Source: Candidatus Cloacimonadota bacterium (GTDB taxonomy: Bacteria > Cloacimonadota > Cloacimonadia > Cloacimonadales > Cloacimonadaceae). Taken from it: a stretch of 48,299 bases of DNA. Position numbers and translations under genes: made by a program. Below are positions 7,477 through 14,894 of this stretch, piece after piece. The notes under the pieces are model-generated. The model saw only the letters and a program-made list of their open reading frames with translations. It was not told where the DNA came from and made no database searches. How positions within the stretch are numbered: position 1 is the first letter of the stretch; each line of letters opens with the position of its first letter. The DNA is taken from contig JAQUJJ010000009.1 of assembly GCA_028681035.1 (NCBI GenBank), positions 1 through 48,299 on the forward strand, read 5' to 3'.

Positions 7477-8655
7477 TTATGCTTTGCCTTTTATGGCATC
7501 CGTAGCTTTCATACGCGCAATTTTAGCTGCGGGCAACCAGCTTGAATAAACCGTTATAGCCATCATAATGATGAAGATAAAAAGCATGGCAAGCGGAGAG
7601 AAATAGCTCCTTATCGGCTCTATTACGCCAACTATATTCATATTGCTTACTTCCTGCGGAATTTGGATGCCCTTTAAGCCCAGATACAAGAATAGGGGCA
7701 AGCCCAGCACACCTGTTACGATAGTTCCAATTAGCATATACAGGCTACCTTCAATAGTAAATAGCTTTATTACCTGCTTTTTGGTCATACCAAGCGCAAG
7801 CAGAGTTCCAATCTCCTTCTTCCTCTTGAATATCGCCAGAGTTTGGGTATCGAATATAGCCACCATCGCCAAAAACATCATCAGTGCCAAAATAACATAA
7901 CCACCAGATTTATCAGCATTGATCATGGCTTTGGTGCTTTCCATAGTTTCCTCTGTGCTAATGTATCTCCACTCTTTGCCTAAGTAAGTGCTTCGAGGCT
8001 CGTTTTTTAGTGCAATTATCGTTGTGGAGTTCTGTAGTGCCCTTAGCTCGTTAAGTTTAGCGAAATCCATCCAAACATGTGCAACATCAATGGCAGGAAC
8101 GGGAGTTCTCATAATCTTGGCAATAACTACGTCATAAGCATTAAATACACCATTCACATCTTTCCAGCGAAGTGGAATAGTGTCCCCTTCGTTAATTTCA
8201 ACACTCTTAGCCATTTGTTGCCCTATAACTACGGGGATTTCAAGCGAAGTATTATCCCTAATCTTTAGGTATTGGGTGGGAATCTTTAACAGCGACTGAG
8301 AATATGGTATTCCTTTGATTGTTACAGGGGTCATCCGCCCTTTGGGATAGAGCATACCTGTAGAAACAAGAATAGGGATAGCCTCTCCTTTATCTACCTG
8401 TGTTTGAATAACTTCAGGTATGGGTGCGTAACTTTTATCGATAGTAAAGCTATCATATTTATCGTAGTTCAGATGTTCGTAGTGCCCATTACCGTTTTCC
8501 CACGCAACTAACTGACGTCTGGCAGTGCGGCTCCATCCATCATAGACACTTTGGATTAGAACAATTCCCAGTAGCACAATAGATAGAATGCTAATGTTTA
8601 TTACGCTATGCCAGCCATTGCCGAGGATTCTTTTTATTGCAAGTTTGGTGATCAT
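7477..8655 (-). CDS. ABC transporter permease, FtsX/MacB type (paralogue 1)
   Basis: A 392-residue inner-membrane permease. It has one N-terminal membrane segment (about 17-37), a large periplasmic MacB-like domain (about 40-245), and three C-terminal membrane segments forming the FtsX domain. The cytoplasmic KRKKEIGTLLALGMTKKQV segment is the typical coupling region of LolC/LolE/MacB permeases. It is the last gene of the minus-strand operon that begins at 14437. By eye it is about half identical along its length to the permease at 10882-12060, so the two probably arose by duplication and may form a heterodimer with the ATPase at 12038. Its start is separated from the LolA-like gene by about 215 bases of repeat DNA. 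No membrane-mechanical partner of the FtsEX type is seen. Lipid, lipoprotein or antimicrobial extrusion is inferred. Confidence 0.88.
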   Translation of the reverse strand: MITKLAIKRILGNGWHSVINISILSIVLLGIVLIQSVYDGWSRTARRQLVAWENGNGHYEHLNYDKYDSFTIDKSYAPIPEVIQTQVDKGEAIPILVSTGMLYPKGRMTPVTIKGIPYSQSLLKIPTQYLKIRDNTSLEIPVVIGQQMAKSVEINEGDTIPLRWKDVNGVFNAYDVVIAKIMRTPVPAIDVAHVWMDFAKLNELRALQNSTTIIALKNEPRSTYLGKEWRYISTEETMESTKAMINADKSGGYVILALMMFLAMVAIFDTQTLAIFKRKKEIGTLLALGMTKKQVIKLFTIEGSLYMLIGTIVTGVLGLPLFLYLGLKGIQIPQEVSNMNIVGVIEPIRSYFSPLAMLFIFIIMMAITVYSSWLPAAKIARMKATDAIKGKA

Positions 8656-8699
8656 GAATATATGTCCTTACTTTGTTACTGTTACTTTTATCTGTCTGC

Positions 8700-8741
8700 C
8701 AGGCAAGATGCCTGCCATTCCAGTACAGGCGAGACGCCTGT
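8700..8741. repeat. AGA-loop mini-hairpins between transporter genes
   Basis: Two perfect small hairpins: CAGGCA, AGA, TGCCTG at 8700-8714 and ACAGGCG, AGA, CGCCTGT at 8725-8741. The first is the exact reverse complement of 20218-20232. They sit in the gap between the LolA-like gene and the last permease of the operon. Confidence 0.75.
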
Positions 8742-8761
8742 AACTCCGGAACGACAACAGC

Positions 8762-8881
8762 ACTTCATCACTTCATTACTTCATCACTTCATCACTTTGT
8801 CACTTTGTTACTTTGTCACTTCATCACTTTGTCACTTTGTCACTTCATCACTTTGTCACCTTGTCACCTTGTTACTTCTTC
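8762..8881. repeat. Octamer tandem array, 15 units, entering a CDS end
   Basis: Fifteen consecutive 8-base units of the form ACTTCATC or ACTTTGTC, with few variants, run without interruption from 8762 to 8881. The last unit covers the stop and final Lys codons of the LolA-like gene (stop at 8872-8874). An 8-base unit shifts the frame with each copy gained or lost. Confidence 0.9.
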
Positions 8882-9609
8882 AACACCGCTTTCGTAAAGA
8901 TATAATCGGGGATACTAATATCAAAGGCGATGTCTTCAATAATCATAGTTGTGCCAGAACCGGATTTCAGTTCGTCCTTGTAAATCATCTGCATGGGATA
9001 CCAACGGTTGCCTATTTTAGTAACCTTGCTTAGTTTCATGGTTTTAAGCAGCTTACCACTCTTGGCATAAAGCTCTTGATACAAAGGCACCATGCGTTCT
9101 TTATCTACATATAGCATTCGTTTCTGGTAGGCAAGTCCGGGCACTTTAGCTATTAAAGTAAGGTTATAGCAAGCTCTGCTATCGTAGGTTAGGTCTTTTC
9201 CCATAGTGGCATTGTAGGCATCAACCATTTCCACATCGTCCATGTAGTCTTCATAGGATAAGTCTGAACCCATAACAGATTGTTTCAGCATATTGCCAGA
9301 GATTTGTATTTCTCTATCGCTGGAAGGGTTGTAAAGCCAGAGGTTATCCTTTAGCTTCAGCATTTTGGTGCCCTTCTCTTTGGCTGGAGCAGTGTATTCC
9401 GAATAGGCGATGTCATTCCCTTTGGAATAGTTTATAGAAGTCATCGTGCGGGTGGCTCTTTTGGTCTGCACAATCATCTTAGAGGTGGACTTCGTAGTTT
9501 TGGAGATCATGTTTTTATCTATGTTTTTCAGTATCTCGTTAGCAGTGATGGCGTTCACTAAGCCTATGCTTAGCAGCAGAGAGAGGATGGTTAACCTAAG
9601 TTTCTTCAT
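8872..9609 (-). CDS. LolA-like outer-membrane lipoprotein-sorting family protein
   Basis: A 245-residue exported protein with an N-terminal signal peptide (MKKLRLTILSLLLSIGLVNA). The mature part is the LolA-like beta-fold of the family typified by Treponema TP0789 (outer membrane lipoprotein-sorting protein family). Diagnostic segments are YTAPAKEKGTKMLKLKDNLW and MGSDLSYEDYMDD. Members are usually encoded next to MacB-like ABC transporters and an outer-membrane protein, as here. They are thought to carry a hydrophobic cargo across the periplasm. No lipobox Cys is seen, so it is probably periplasmic and soluble. Its ATG overlaps the stop of the upstream permease by four bases (ATGA), which implies translational coupling. 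Its last codons lie inside an octamer tandem array, so the C-terminus could vary between strains. Function is inferred from family and context. Confidence 0.85.
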   Translation of the reverse strand: MKKLRLTILSLLLSIGLVNAITANEILKNIDKNMISKTTKSTSKMIVQTKRATRTMTSINYSKGNDIAYSEYTAPAKEKGTKMLKLKDNLWLYNPSSDREIQISGNMLKQSVMGSDLSYEDYMDDVEMVDAYNATMGKDLTYDSRACYNLTLIAKVPGLAYQKRMLYVDKERMVPLYQELYAKSGKLLKTMKLSKVTKIGNRWYPMQMIYKDELKSGSGTTMIIEDIAFDISIPDYIFTKAVLKK

Positions 9610-10871
9610 GTTTCAAGCTCCTTGAATAGTTGTGATGTTTTACGGCGGAAGATACCAATGCCCGCAAGCATAGCACCCAAGATAGTGGCGATAAGTCCGG
9701 GTATAGTTCCCAGTAACACGTTCTTTAGCCGTACTGTAGTGTAAATCATGTTTTCTATCATCATGGAAATATCTTTGGTGAACATGCCAAAATTAAAGCC
9801 ATGGATATGGAAATAGATGATTACCAGAATACCTATTGTAGCCCCAATGACGGAACCAATAATGCCAATGGCAACCGATTCCATTATTAACCAATTGTAC
9901 AGATGATGTTTACGTTCACCCAAGGCAAGACGCAAGCCAAACTCTCCATAACGACGGATACTGTTCATCAACCCTGCATTCCACAGCACGATGCTGATGA
10001 TAAGGATAAACACAACGCTGATCATGCCCATCACCACACCCATATAGTTCAGTAGATTACCCAGGTCATTTTGATCTGTGAGTGCCAGCATCACGGGAGA
10101 AAACTCGTCATCAGTGTTATACTTGGCATTAAACTGCTGCTTGATATCTTGCACTTGTTTATCGTCGTACAAACCTCCAGGTAAGAAACCGAAGTACTCT
10201 GATGCACCACCTTCCATATCCAGGAAGTTCCTGATATCATCAATATCTGCTACTATGCCGCCCCTATCTATTGCCTGCACGCCAAAAGAAACGGTTCCGC
10301 TTATCACAAAGTTCCTAAAGCTCATCGCTCCGTAGATGCTTGAGCCAAGTAGCGTAACGGTATCGTTTATTTTTAGCTTAAGCTTATTAAACAGCTCATC
10401 GCTAAGTAATATCTCATCTGGTGCAGAGGGGAGCTTGCCTTTCAGCAAAGCTTCAGATAGATGAATATCTTCCACGGCAGTCTTATCTTTCATATCTATC
10501 GCCATCCCAAACACATCACCCTGCGCAGCAGTACTGCCTTCAGCATCTGGAACATCCATCAAAGCACCAAAATAGATTCTGGGTGTCCAGCGGATAGTGG
10601 GGAAATCCTTTTTCCACTGTTCCAGTTCTTGTTCTGTATCTATAAAGCCCAAGTCGTAGGGTTTCTGCGAAAGCTTTTCCGCATAAGCATTGGTTACAAT
10701 CTTCATGTGCCCTGTTTCAAAGCGGGCGTTTTGACGAACCATAGATTCCACGTAGCCGCTGATGAACGCTATCAGAAACACCGACACCATTACTCCGGCA
10801 CTTACGATCAATACCGGGAAAAAGCTGCGGGAACGGTCTCTTAGCAAGCCTTTTATTACGAATTTAAACAC
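9606..10871 (-). CDS. ABC transporter permease, FtsX type (divergent member)
   Basis: A 421-residue permease with an N-terminal membrane anchor (about 18-40), a periplasmic domain (about 45-275) and three C-terminal membrane segments. The cytoplasmic GEFGLRLALGERKHHLYNW segment is the coupling loop of the FtsX domain. It is clearly less similar to the other two permeases of the operon than they are to each other. It starts 10 bases after the permease at 10882 and overlaps the LolA-like gene by 4 bases. A LolCDE-like transporter needs two permeases per ATPase dimer, so this protein could pair with either paralogue. Which pairing is real cannot be told from sequence. Confidence 0.87.
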   Translation of the reverse strand: MFKFVIKGLLRDRSRSFFPVLIVSAGVMVSVFLIAFISGYVESMVRQNARFETGHMKIVTNAYAEKLSQKPYDLGFIDTEQELEQWKKDFPTIRWTPRIYFGALMDVPDAEGSTAAQGDVFGMAIDMKDKTAVEDIHLSEALLKGKLPSAPDEILLSDELFNKLKLKINDTVTLLGSSIYGAMSFRNFVISGTVSFGVQAIDRGGIVADIDDIRNFLDMEGGASEYFGFLPGGLYDDKQVQDIKQQFNAKYNTDDEFSPVMLALTDQNDLGNLLNYMGVVMGMISVVFILIISIVLWNAGLMNSIRRYGEFGLRLALGERKHHLYNWLIMESVAIGIIGSVIGATIGILVIIYFHIHGFNFGMFTKDISMMIENMIYTTVRLKNVLLGTIPGLIATILGAMLAGIGIFRRKTSQLFKELET

Positions 10872-10881
10872 TTAGTCCTCC

Positions 10882-12060
10882 TTATACCTTGCCTAAAAGT
10901 GCATCTGTTGCCCTCATGCGGGCTATTTTGGATGCTGGCAACCAGCTTGCAAAAGCTGTAACGGCAAGCACAATAATGAAAGTAGAAACCAGCATTGTTG
11001 GCGAATAGTAACACATTATAGGTTCCATGGTACCTGCTACATTCATGCCAGACATGCTTTGAGGTATCTTATAGCCACTTAAGCCAAAATACAGGAACAA
11101 CGGCATGCTAAAGACACTGGTATAAACCACACCCAATAGCATATACACACTACCTTCCAAAGTAAACAACCTTACTACCTGTTGTTTGGTCATCCCCAAG
11201 GCAATAAGTGTCCCGATCTCTTTCCTGCGTTTAAATATGGATAGCACCTGAGTATCAAAGATGGCAATCATTGCCAAGAACAGCAAGAGCACAAACATCA
11301 CGTAACCAGCCACTCTTTTGGCATTGATCAACGCATCTGTGCCTTCCATAGATTTATCTATAGACAGGTATGTCCATGTATCACCAATGCTGGTATTAGC
11401 CATTTTGTCTTTTAAGATAAGCATGGTGGCATTGTTATTCACTGCTTTCATGGCATTAAGTTTATCAAAGTCTATCCACACCTGCGAGTTATCTATGGTA
11501 GGCACAGGTGAATCCATTATATGCGCTATTCTAATGTCCGCAGCGTTATACACTCCGAGCACATCTTTCCAGCGCATAGTAACAATCTCTCCTTCCTTTA
11601 TATCGATACTTTTAGCCATGTTTTTGCCAACTATAGCCGGGATTTCACCCGAGGAATCACCCTTATCAATCAGATAACTTGTAGGTATATCCAGCACGGT
11701 TTGCGAGGCGGGGATACCCTTTATCGTAACTACCGTTAGCCTTCCTTGGGGGTATATCACTCCATTGGAGATTAGGATTGGCACGGCTTGGTTCTCTGCA
11801 ACCATACTTTGTATATCAGCAGGTACAGGAGCGTAGCTTGTATCCTGTGTAAAACTATCATATTTATCGTAGCCACTATGTTCAAAGTGACCTGCACCGA
11901 ATTCCCAATCTTGCATCTGCCTTCTGGCGGCTCTGCCCCAACCTTCATATATCCCCTGCAACCATACCATACCAGTAATTACGATGGAGAGGATTATGAT
12001 GTTGATTAGGCTTCGCCAGCCGTTGCCGAAGATGCTTTTAAATGCCAGTTTGAAGATCAT
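10882..12060 (-). CDS. ABC transporter permease, FtsX/MacB type (paralogue 2)
   Basis: A 392-residue permease, paralogous to 7477-8655. It keeps the same opening (GNGW.S.INI), the periplasmic DKYDSFT segment and the coupling loop KRRKEIGTLIALGMTKQQV. The start is set at 12060 (MIFKLAFKS), which has an AAGAAGG ribosome site. An ATG 21 bases further upstream would overlap the ATPase gene more deeply and lacks a site. With this start the gene overlaps the end of the ATPase gene by 23 bases, indicating coupled translation. There are four predicted membrane segments in the MacB layout. Together with the ATPase at 12038 it likely forms the core of the exporter. Confidence 0.88.
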   Translation of the reverse strand: MIFKLAFKSIFGNGWRSLINIIILSIVITGMVWLQGIYEGWGRAARRQMQDWEFGAGHFEHSGYDKYDSFTQDTSYAPVPADIQSMVAENQAVPILISNGVIYPQGRLTVVTIKGIPASQTVLDIPTSYLIDKGDSSGEIPAIVGKNMAKSIDIKEGEIVTMRWKDVLGVYNAADIRIAHIMDSPVPTIDNSQVWIDFDKLNAMKAVNNNATMLILKDKMANTSIGDTWTYLSIDKSMEGTDALINAKRVAGYVMFVLLLFLAMIAIFDTQVLSIFKRRKEIGTLIALGMTKQQVVRLFTLEGSVYMLLGVVYTSVFSMPLFLYFGLSGYKIPQSMSGMNVAGTMEPIMCYYSPTMLVSTFIIVLAVTAFASWLPASKIARMRATDALLGKV

Positions 12061-12736
12061 CTTTAGCCTTCTTACCGTCAATTAAGGTTATTACCCTGTT
12101 AAGGTATTTCACCACCTTCTGGTCGTGAGTAGAAAAGATAAAGGTTGTGCCGGTATCTTTGTTTATCTTTTTCATGGTATCCAGTATATGCAGAGAGTTT
12201 TCCGTATCCAGATTGGCAGTTGGCTCGTCGGCAAGCACCAGCTTAGGAGTTTTAACCATTGCTCTGGCTATGGAAACGCGCTGACCCTGTCCACCTGAAA
12301 GCTGATTCGGGCGAGATTTCATTTTATCCACCAAGCCAACCCATTCCAAAGCTTGCATCACCAGTTCCTTGCGCTTTGCTTTGCTCATTTTTAGCAAGAG
12401 AAGGGGCAGTTCCACGTTTTCATATACCGTGTAAACCGGCAGCAGGTTATAGGTCTGGAAGATAAAGCCAATCTTTTCGGCTCTTAAGGCAGCAGATTCT
12501 TTGGCACTAAGGGTATTTACCTGTTTGCCCAACACTTCAATATCGCCACCCGTTTGTTCATCCAGAGTGCCAATAATGTTTAGGAGCGTGGTTTTGCCAG
12601 AGCCGCTGGGACCAACAATGCCCATAAATTCCCCTGTGCTGATATCCAGATCAAGATCGCTTAATGCAAGGAAGCCACCTTCACCGGTGGGATATGTTTT
12701 ACTAAGATTACGGATTTTTACTAAAGTCTCTGTCAT
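12038..12736 (-). CDS. ABC transporter ATPase, MacB/LolD family
   Basis: A 232-residue ATPase of the usual LolD length. Walker A is GPSGSGKTT (42-50), the signature is LSGGQ (146-150), Walker B is LVLADEP (167-173), and the H-loop His204 is in STHDQ. The sequence around FIFQTYNLLPVYTVYENV is characteristic of the MacB/LolD group that works with FtsX-type permeases. It is the third gene of the operon, 10 bases after the outer-membrane barrel gene, and it overlaps the next permease. Only one ATPase is encoded for three permeases, so it presumably serves them all. Substrate is unknown. The TetR-controlled barrel-ATPase-permease arrangement suggests envelope lipid or drug export. Confidence 0.93.
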   Translation of the reverse strand: MTETLVKIRNLSKTYPTGEGGFLALSDLDLDISTGEFMGIVGPSGSGKTTLLNIIGTLDEQTGGDIEVLGKQVNTLSAKESAALRAEKIGFIFQTYNLLPVYTVYENVELPLLLLKMSKAKRKELVMQALEWVGLVDKMKSRPNQLSGGQGQRVSIARAMVKTPKLVLADEPTANLDTENSLHILDTMKKINKDTGTTFIFSTHDQKVVKYLNRVITLIDGKKAKDDLQTGI

Positions 12737-12746
12737 TTTGTTACCT

Positions 12747-13835
12747 CTATTTTGTGTAGCTTATCAGGAATTGGATAGCTGTGGTATCCTTAAAACTATC
12801 CTTGTTATCAATTGCGTATGAAGCAGATAGCTCTAGAACCAAGCTATCATAACTGCGCCTAAATACACAGGACTGGGTGTAGTTTTCGGCTTCCCACTCC
12901 ACTGAACTTAAATATATTACTGTATCTAACAGCCCCAAAGGGTAGTTTAACATCAGGGCAGACTGGGTATCTTCTATCTGTAGCTTATTCAGCGAATTAG
13001 AGCTATGGTTTATGCCTGTTTCCAGCACCGCGTATAGTCCACTGCCAATGTCAAAAGTATAATCCGTACCCAGCATAGATTGCAAAGCCCACTCTGGAGA
13101 CATATCATTCTTGTTGCTGAGGGAGTTTTCCACCCATAAACCAGCAAAAGAATCTACCCGCATATCAAAGCCAACACGGTTTTCATAGATATCGTTATTG
13201 TCTATCTTGCCAGTTAGACGGCGGTGATTGGCAGAAATGGCAGCTTCCCCGCTTAAAAAAGGTAGCTGGTATCTACCTCCCAACTCGATGTCATCATCTT
13301 TGGTGGGAACTGTCTCATATCCTTTAAGCTTTCCGTCGGCAAGTATTGCCCAAGCCCATAAGGTGGAATTATTGGAGAAGTAGCTTTTTATCAGCGCAGC
13401 TTGCACTCCATCTGTGTTTTGCAACACGTCTATGGGATTAAGCTTATCAAACCACTTAAGGGGTCTTATGATGCTTGCAGAGCCTAAATTCAAACGCTGT
13501 AAGCCAATTCTTAAGTCAGTTTGCTTAGCTGAAAGGCGTATCCACGCCCTGTACAATTTGTCATCCATACTGTGTTCTTCAGGTTTGTCCTGCATCGTAG
13601 CCGAGTATTGAAAGTTATTCACCGCTTCTGCATCGATAGATAGCCAGTTGTTTCTTATCAAATCCATATGTAGGGTCAGCATCCAATTTGCAGCAAGCCT
13701 ATCCGATCTGTATGGCTTATCCAGCACAGAAACATCGGATAAGGTAAAACGATTAGTCGCATCAGCCTCAAAGCCCCATCCTAGTACTGGAATTACCACT
13801 ACTAACAATATAGTAAACATTGAGGATAACTTCAT
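12747..13835 (-). CDS. Predicted outer-membrane beta-barrel protein of the ABC operon
   Basis: A 362-residue exported protein with a signal peptide ending near VLGWGFEA. The rest is rich in alternating amphipathic strands with aromatic girdle residues. Examples are RAWIRLSAKQTDLRIGLQRL and SYDSLVLELSASYAI; the end (FLISYTK) has aromatic residues near the terminus as in many barrels. The segment LGSASIIRPLKWFDKLNPID is typical of an outer-membrane protein family found with LolA-like and MacB genes. It overlaps the TetR gene by 4 bases and precedes the ATPase by 10. No specific family name can be given with confidence. The likely role is the outer-membrane component of the exporter. Confidence 0.72.
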   Translation of the reverse strand: MKLSSMFTILLVVVIPVLGWGFEADATNRFTLSDVSVLDKPYRSDRLAANWMLTLHMDLIRNNWLSIDAEAVNNFQYSATMQDKPEEHSMDDKLYRAWIRLSAKQTDLRIGLQRLNLGSASIIRPLKWFDKLNPIDVLQNTDGVQAALIKSYFSNNSTLWAWAILADGKLKGYETVPTKDDDIELGGRYQLPFLSGEAAISANHRRLTGKIDNNDIYENRVGFDMRVDSFAGLWVENSLSNKNDMSPEWALQSMLGTDYTFDIGSGLYAVLETGINHSSNSLNKLQIEDTQSALMLNYPLGLLDTVIYLSSVEWEAENYTQSCVFRRSYDSLVLELSASYAIDNKDSFKDTTAIQFLISYTK

Positions 13836-14437
13836 ATTTCTTTCCTGGCTACCAAGCCCATGATCAGCAGTTCATTTACCTCAGCTATCATTTCTTCGGT
13901 ACTGCCATAAATATCAAGCAGTTCATCTGTCTGATACAGGTTATTTAATGAAATTAGAAACTTAACCGTCTTCTTAACGTCCAATTTGGGATTAATGTTG
14001 CCCATTTTCTGCTCTTGCTCTAATAGATTACTAAGCTTTTGCCATATCAGCTTACCCAGTTCTTCCATATGCTGCATAGCAGAGGGAAACAGTATTATGC
14101 TTCGCAGCATTTCTTCTCCCATATTATGGCTGAACTCCTGTTTGGCTGTGGCAATTTTATCGAACTTATCCTTGATGCTCTGCTTACTATCCATGATTGT
14201 GTTTATATCTTTCATTATCTTATCCACCCAAGAGCTAATGATGAAGCTAATAAGCTCTTCCTTACTCTTATAATGGCGGTAAAATGTTACCTTACTCACC
14301 GTCGCTTCCCTACATATTTCTTCCACAGATACGCGCTTGAAACCATGCTTAAGGAAAAGCTGAAAAGCCGTGCCTAACAGCTTCTTTTGTTTGGGGTTCA
14401 TGTTCGTAGTATTTATTGCTTTAATCTTGCTTAGCAT
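13832..14437 (-). CDS. TetR-family transcriptional regulator
   Basis: A 201-residue repressor. The N-terminal TetR HTH covers about residues 15-62. Its key segments are TAFQLFLKHGFKRVSVEEIC and VSKVTFYRHYKSKEEL, the Y-x-H-Y-K-S-K-E signature of the family. The C-terminal ligand domain is helical and diverse, as usual. The start at 14437 has a GGGAGA site 8 bases upstream; the alternative Met13 does not. It is the first gene of the transporter operon and overlaps the barrel gene by four bases. An imperfect palindrome over its promoter (14458-14482) suggests it represses its own operon until a ligand, perhaps the exported compound, is bound. Confidence 0.92.
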   Translation of the reverse strand: MLSKIKAINTTNMNPKQKKLLGTAFQLFLKHGFKRVSVEEICREATVSKVTFYRHYKSKEELISFIISSWVDKIMKDINTIMDSKQSIKDKFDKIATAKQEFSHNMGEEMLRSIILFPSAMQHMEELGKLIWQKLSNLLEQEQKMGNINPKLDVKKTVKFLISLNNLYQTDELLDIYGSTEEMIAEVNELLIMGLVARKEI

Positions 14438-14457
14438 TAACTTTCTCCCTGTGATGT

Positions 14458-14500
14458 TACGTTTATAGTGATATAATACGTAATTCGTTCATTTTGTCAA
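14458..14500 (-). promoter_or_regulatory. Promoter with overlapping palindrome, TetR operon
   Basis: On the minus strand a TTGACA -35 box (14495-14500) is followed after 16 bases by TATTAT (14473-14478). An imperfect palindrome covers the -10 at 14458-14482, with arms TACGTTTATA and TATAATACGTA that pair with one bulge. This is the expected place and shape for a TetR autoregulatory operator. Confidence 0.65.
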
Positions 14501-14625
14501 GAGGTTTCTTTTACATCTCTCCATATTGATAGGAATACAGCTTAAGCAGCACCTTGTGATCAGACCCGTAGGTGCGGTCTCCAAAACGCACCGCCCAAGA
14601 ATAACTAAAACTGTTGAGGATATTT

Positions 14626-14869
14626 TTGGCTCAGAAATCGGCGGAATTTTTGACTTAGAAATCGGTGAGAAGTATCTTTGGCTAAAGACACTTGTAGTTC
14701 GTCTTCGCCGATTTCTGAGTTAAAATAATTTGGGTTACTTAACCTTGCCTAAGCTAATCCAGTTTAACTCACAATTACGCTGTGTTATAGCATGGTTGGC
14801 TGTTCACAAAGCATGCAGCAGCGTAATTGTAAGTCAAACTTCCAGCAGCGTAATTGAAAGTCAAACTTC
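14626..14869. repeat. Composite two-hairpin element, copy 2
   Basis: A partial arm copy (TGGCTCAGAAATCGGCGG) lies at 14627-14644. The AAATCGGCG-type hairpin follows at 14647-14725, then the ACAATTACGCTG-type hairpin at 14762-14839. The right end is extended by a 27-base direct duplication of the last arm (14816-14842 and 14843-14869). It lies in the same orientation as copy 3 and directly downstream of the prolyl oligopeptidase gene. Confidence 0.8.
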
Positions 14870-14894
14870 CAGCAGCATTGTAGCCAATCTCCGG

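Larger units (their letters stand above)
14438..14894. other. Intergenic region: promoter plus repeat element, no gene
   Basis: It contains the TetR-operon promoter (14458-14500) and composite element copy 2 (14626-14869). A short hairpin with arms TGTAGCC/GGCTACA at 14879-14899 overlaps the stop codon of the prolyl oligopeptidase gene and could help end its transcription. The piece at 14501-14625 holds nothing recognisable. Confidence 0.6.

Noticed and set aside
8608..9033. Plus-strand open frames rich in His, Phe, Thr and Ser over the octamer array
   Set aside because: They are translations of the octamer array and lie antisense to the LolA-like gene, with no ribosome site.
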